Assembly (NCBI GenBank): GCA_002162925.1
Contig: MABC01000071.1
Location: forward strand, 1-62,723
Direction of reading: 5' to 3'
DNA: 62,723 nt
Origin: Thalassotalea sp. 42_200_T64
GTDB taxonomy: Bacteria > Pseudomonadota > Gammaproteobacteria > Enterobacterales > Alteromonadaceae
Shown here: positions 60,519 to 62,723 of the stretch, in pieces
How the letters are laid out: each line of letters begins with the position of its first letter
How positions within the stretch are numbered: position 1 is the stretch's first letter
Program-made: the position numbers and the translations under genes
The notes under the pieces: model-generated
What the model saw: only the letters and a program-made list of their open reading frames with translations
Databases searched by the model: none
What the model was told of the DNA's origin: nothing

Positions 60519-61508
60519 ATGAATTTATTAGACATTAAAAACCTGAGTATTGAACTTACCAGCCATGGTGAAAATATATTAGCCGTGGACCGAGTGTCTT
60601 TGGCCTTAAAAGATGGCGAAATACGCGGATTGGTGGGCGAATCGGGCTCTGGCAAATCGATTTTAGCGCAAGCGATCATTGGCGTATTAGACGATAAGTG
60701 GCACGTCACCGCCGATAGGTTTCACTGGCAAGGAGTCGATTTATTGCGTTTGCCATTAGAAGAACGTAAACAAATCATCACCAAAGATGTGGCGATGATA
60801 TTTCAAGAGCCGATGAGCTGTTTAGACCCCACTAACAGCATAGGTGAGCAAATTGAGGAGGCACTGGATGGCAGTAAATTTAGCGGTTACTTTTGGCAAA
60901 AGGCGCAACAGCGTAAAGAAGCCGCAGCTAAGCTACTGCATAAAGTAGGCATAAAACAGCATGACACCTGCGCGAAAAGTTACCCGCACCAATTAACCAA
61001 TGCCTTATGTCAACGAGTAATGATAGCGATCGCATTGGCGAAACAGCCAAAATTATTGATTGCCGATGAACCTACGGCATCAATGGAAGCCACCAACCAG
61101 GCGCAAATTTTCAAGTTATTGGAAAGTTTAAATAAGCTTAAGAATATGTCGATACTATTGATAAGTCATGAATTGGAAAAAATCAGTCATTGGACTGATT
61201 ACCTAACCGTGATGTACTCTGGCCAATTTGTTGAAGCCGGTACCACTGAGCAAATATTCAACACCCCATTTCACCCTTATACCAAGGCGTTAATTGCCAG
61301 TACTCCGCGCGCAAGCACCAATTTAATTAAGAAGTCACTGCTACATACTTTGCCTGGCAGCATTCCCAGTTTACAACATTTACCCATTGGCTGTCGGTTA
61401 GGGCCTCGTTGCCCGAATGCGCAAAAAAAATGCGTGATTGCACCACAAGTAGAATCTTTCCAAGGCCATCAGGTCAGTTGTCATTTCTCCCATCGCAAGG
61501 AATATTGA
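60519..61508 (+). CDS. sapD: Peptide ABC transporter ATPase SapD
   Basis: ABC ATPase of 329 residues. Walker A GESGSGKS is at about 40-47 and Walker B LLIADEPTAS near 184. The signature LSGGQ is replaced by LTNALCQRV, as in the degenerate enteric SapD (LTEGECQKV), and PIGCRLGPRCPNAQKKC closes the protein, an Opp/Dpp C-terminal motif. It follows sapC by two bases. Confidence 0.93.
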   Translation: MNLLDIKNLSIELTSHGENILAVDRVSLALKDGEIRGLVGESGSGKSILAQAIIGVLDDKWHVTADRFHWQGVDLLRLPLEERKQIITKDVAMIFQEPMSCLDPTNSIGEQIEEALDGSKFSGYFWQKAQQRKEAAAKLLHKVGIKQHDTCAKSYPHQLTNALCQRVMIAIALAKQPKLLIADEPTASMEATNQAQIFKLLESLNKLKNMSILLISHELEKISHWTDYLTVMYSGQFVEAGTTEQIFNTPFHPYTKALIASTPRASTNLIKKSLLHTLPGSIPSLQHLPIGCRLGPRCPNAQKKCVIAPQVESFQGHQVSCHFSHRKEY

Positions 61509-61509
61509 T

Positions 61510-62289
61510 ATGGCAAGCTTGATTGAAGTAAAAGATCTCAGTAAAAAATATAAAATAAAGTCAAACTGGTTTCAAAAGAAAGCAGTCACAGTATTGCACC
61601 CTATTTCATTTAAACTGGAAGCGAAAGAAACTTTAGCGGTGATTGGCGAAATTGGCTCAGGGAAATCAACCCTGGCGAAACTTCTTGTCGGCGCCGCACG
61701 ACCTACAACCGGTGAAATCAGTCTTAATGGTCAACACTTGCAAACCGGTAATTTTAAACAAAGATGCCAACATGTACGGATGATATTTCAAAATGCCGCC
61801 GATACGTTAAACCCCAGTTTAACCATACGCCAACAACTGGAAGAGCCATTATTATTAAATACTCGACTCGACGAAGAACAACGCAATAATATGATCCGCG
61901 CAACCCTGCAAAAAGTTGGATTACTGGCTGATCACTTACATTTTTATCCTCATATGTTTTCTGGTGGACAGAAACAACGTATATCGCTGGCCAGAGCCAT
62001 TATATTACAACCACAGTTGGTTATATTCGATGAAGCGCTAGCGTCTTTAGATTTATCGCTAAGAGCGCAAATGATAAACTTGTTACTCAAGCTACAAGAG
62101 CAAATGGGCCTGGCTTATTTATTGATATCACACGATATTGACGTAGTAGAACACTTTAGCGATAAAATCATGGTGTTGCGCGAAGGCAAAGTGGTCGAAT
62201 ATGGCAATACCCGTGACGTGTTAGCCAATCCCAAAGACAGATACACCCGTAGGCTAGTACTGTCGCAACGAAAAACGAAAAGAAAGTAA
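61510..62289 (+). CDS. sapF: Peptide ABC transporter ATPase SapF
   Basis: ABC ATPase of 259 residues that pairs with SapD. Walker A is GEIGSGKST (near 48), the signature SGGQKQRISLARAI is complete (near 150), and Walker B LVIFDEALASLD follows. Thus only this subunit has a consensus signature. AAGGA lies eight bases before the ATG. It is the last gene of the sap operon; an IS4-family end starts 30 bases after its stop. Confidence 0.94.
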   Translation: MASLIEVKDLSKKYKIKSNWFQKKAVTVLHPISFKLEAKETLAVIGEIGSGKSTLAKLLVGAARPTTGEISLNGQHLQTGNFKQRCQHVRMIFQNAADTLNPSLTIRQQLEEPLLLNTRLDEEQRNNMIRATLQKVGLLADHLHFYPHMFSGGQKQRISLARAIILQPQLVIFDEALASLDLSLRAQMINLLLKLQEQMGLAYLLISHDIDVVEHFSDKIMVLREGKVVEYGNTRDVLANPKDRYTRRLVLSQRKTKRK

Positions 62290-62318
62290 AGTAAAGAAAG
62301 TAAATAAAGGGTACAAGG

Positions 62319-62723
62319 CTAACTCTCATACACAAGTTTTTGTTGACTTATAAGTACGGTGTGATCTAATCATTTTTTTTAAGTTAGGTCATACATATGT
62401 TTAATGAAGATGCAGCTCTTTGGGCAAATTTTATTTTTGGTAAAGCTCAGCTAGGTGATCCAAGACGAACACAACGAGTTGTTCACATTGCCAGTGATTT
62501 AGCTTCCAATGTCGGCAGTTCTCTTGTGAAAGCTAGTGCAGATCCCGCCAGTATTGAAGGTGCATACAGACATAACCATATGATTTTGCAAGAAAAAATA
62601 GCTTTGCCAGGCTTTCAGAGAACGGATGAAATTGTTAAACAAAGACCGCTAGTATTAGCCATACAAGATACAACAGGGCTAAGTTTTCGACACTCTGTTT
62701 GTACTGAACTTGGTTCGGTCAAC
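62319..62723 (+). mobile_element. Left part of a Tn5/IS50-like IS4-family element (cut by the window end)
   Basis: CTAACTCTCATACACAAGT (62319-62337) agrees with the Tn5/IS50 outside end CTGACTCTTATACACAAGT at 17 of 19 positions. A transposase gene begins 60 bases inside it. The right end and target duplication are outside the window, so completeness cannot be judged. Confidence 0.85.
62397..62723 (+). CDS. Tn5-like IS4-family transposase, N-terminal part
   Basis: The frame runs open to the window end (109 residues so far). It reads ALWANFIFGKAQLGDPRRTQ, then ASIEGAYRHNHMILQ, matching the DNA-binding N-terminal domain of Tn5 transposase, and LAIQDTTGLSFRH, where the Asp corresponds to the first catalytic residue of Tn5 (Asp97). 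AGG lies about nine bases before the ATG. The remaining catalytic residues are beyond the window. Confidence 0.9.
   Translation, partial: MFNEDAALWANFIFGKAQLGDPRRTQRVVHIASDLASNVGSSLVKASADPASIEGAYRHNHMILQEKIALPGFQRTDEIVKQRPLVLAIQDTTGLSFRHSVCTELGSVN

Noticed and set aside
1..62723. tRNA genes, rRNA genes, prophage or defence-system genes
   Set aside because: I looked for tRNA-like cloverleaf arms, phage structural proteins, toxin-antitoxin pairs and restriction or abortive infection genes and could support none; the 4.5S RNA is the only firm stable RNA.

Overview
The window is a 62.7 kb chromosomal segment of a marine gammaproteobacterium of the Alteromonadales, most likely Colwelliaceae (Colwellia or Thalassotalea type). 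This rests on overall protein similarity as I recognise it, low-to-moderate GC, a Vibrio/Alteromonadales-type DUF3450-TtpC-ExbB-ExbD-TonB-TPR operon, a DUF2897 gene after trpA, and many short palindromic intergenic repeats. Genus assignment is inference. Nearly everything is core chromosome; the mobile parts are one complete IS110/IS1111-type element (about 1584-2896) and the left end of a Tn5-like IS4-family element at the right edge (62319 onward).

Layout. 1-8.5 kb: DUF924 protein, a heat-shock gene (ibpA type) with a sigma-32-like promoter and a ROSE-like thermometer hairpin, the IS1111-type element, OsmC and AhpD-like redox proteins, a GST, an alkyltransferase-like protein, an FG-GAP repeat protein, an SDR and a GNAT. 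8.8-14.7 kb: a complete RND efflux operon (adaptor, pump, outer-membrane channel), followed by a decayed TonB-receptor remnant. 15.5-18 kb: alkylation repair (Ada/AraC/AlkA fusion plus Ogt). 18-23.5 kb: a damaged lipoprotein locus, then rluB-scpB-scpA-yciO-rnm on the minus strand. 23.5-31 kb: the trp operon, with a textbook Trp attenuator (leader peptide with three consecutive Trp codons) followed unusually by a second Trp-containing small ORF and a third small ORF overlapping the trpE start, then trpEGD-trpCF-trpBA and a DUF2897 gene. 31-42 kb: ppiC, carbonic anhydrase, the energy-transducing TonB2-like operon, a methyltransferase and a large TonB-dependent receptor. 42-47.8 kb: TSUP transporter, priC, a TPR-sulfotransferase, the 4.5S SRP RNA gene, an acyltransferase and a DUF3014 protein. 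47.8-51.4 kb: aromatic amino acid catabolism and control (phhA, phhB, tyrR, maiA) with a perfect TyrR box in front of tyrR. 51.6-62.3 kb: envelope stress, pspABC-ycjXF divergent from pspF, and sapABCDF downstream of pspF.

How it works together. Two aromatic amino acid systems sit in one window: tryptophan synthesis under transcription attenuation, and phenylalanine/tyrosine breakdown with a TyrR gene that probably represses itself. The envelope is served by the RND pump, the TonB system with its receptor, and the Psp module with the Sap-type peptide importer. Three O6-alkylguanine-type or alkylbase repair proteins (ATL, Ada-AlkA fusion, Ogt) are encoded within 12 kb.

The least expected signals are the duplicated small-ORF architecture in the trp leader, the likely bridge RNA of the IS1111-type element, the thermometer hairpin at ibpA, three helically phased 21-22 bp repeats upstream of the TonB operon, and several long perfect inverted repeats in promoter regions. 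I did not find a defence system, CRISPR array, prophage or wholly new multi-gene system.
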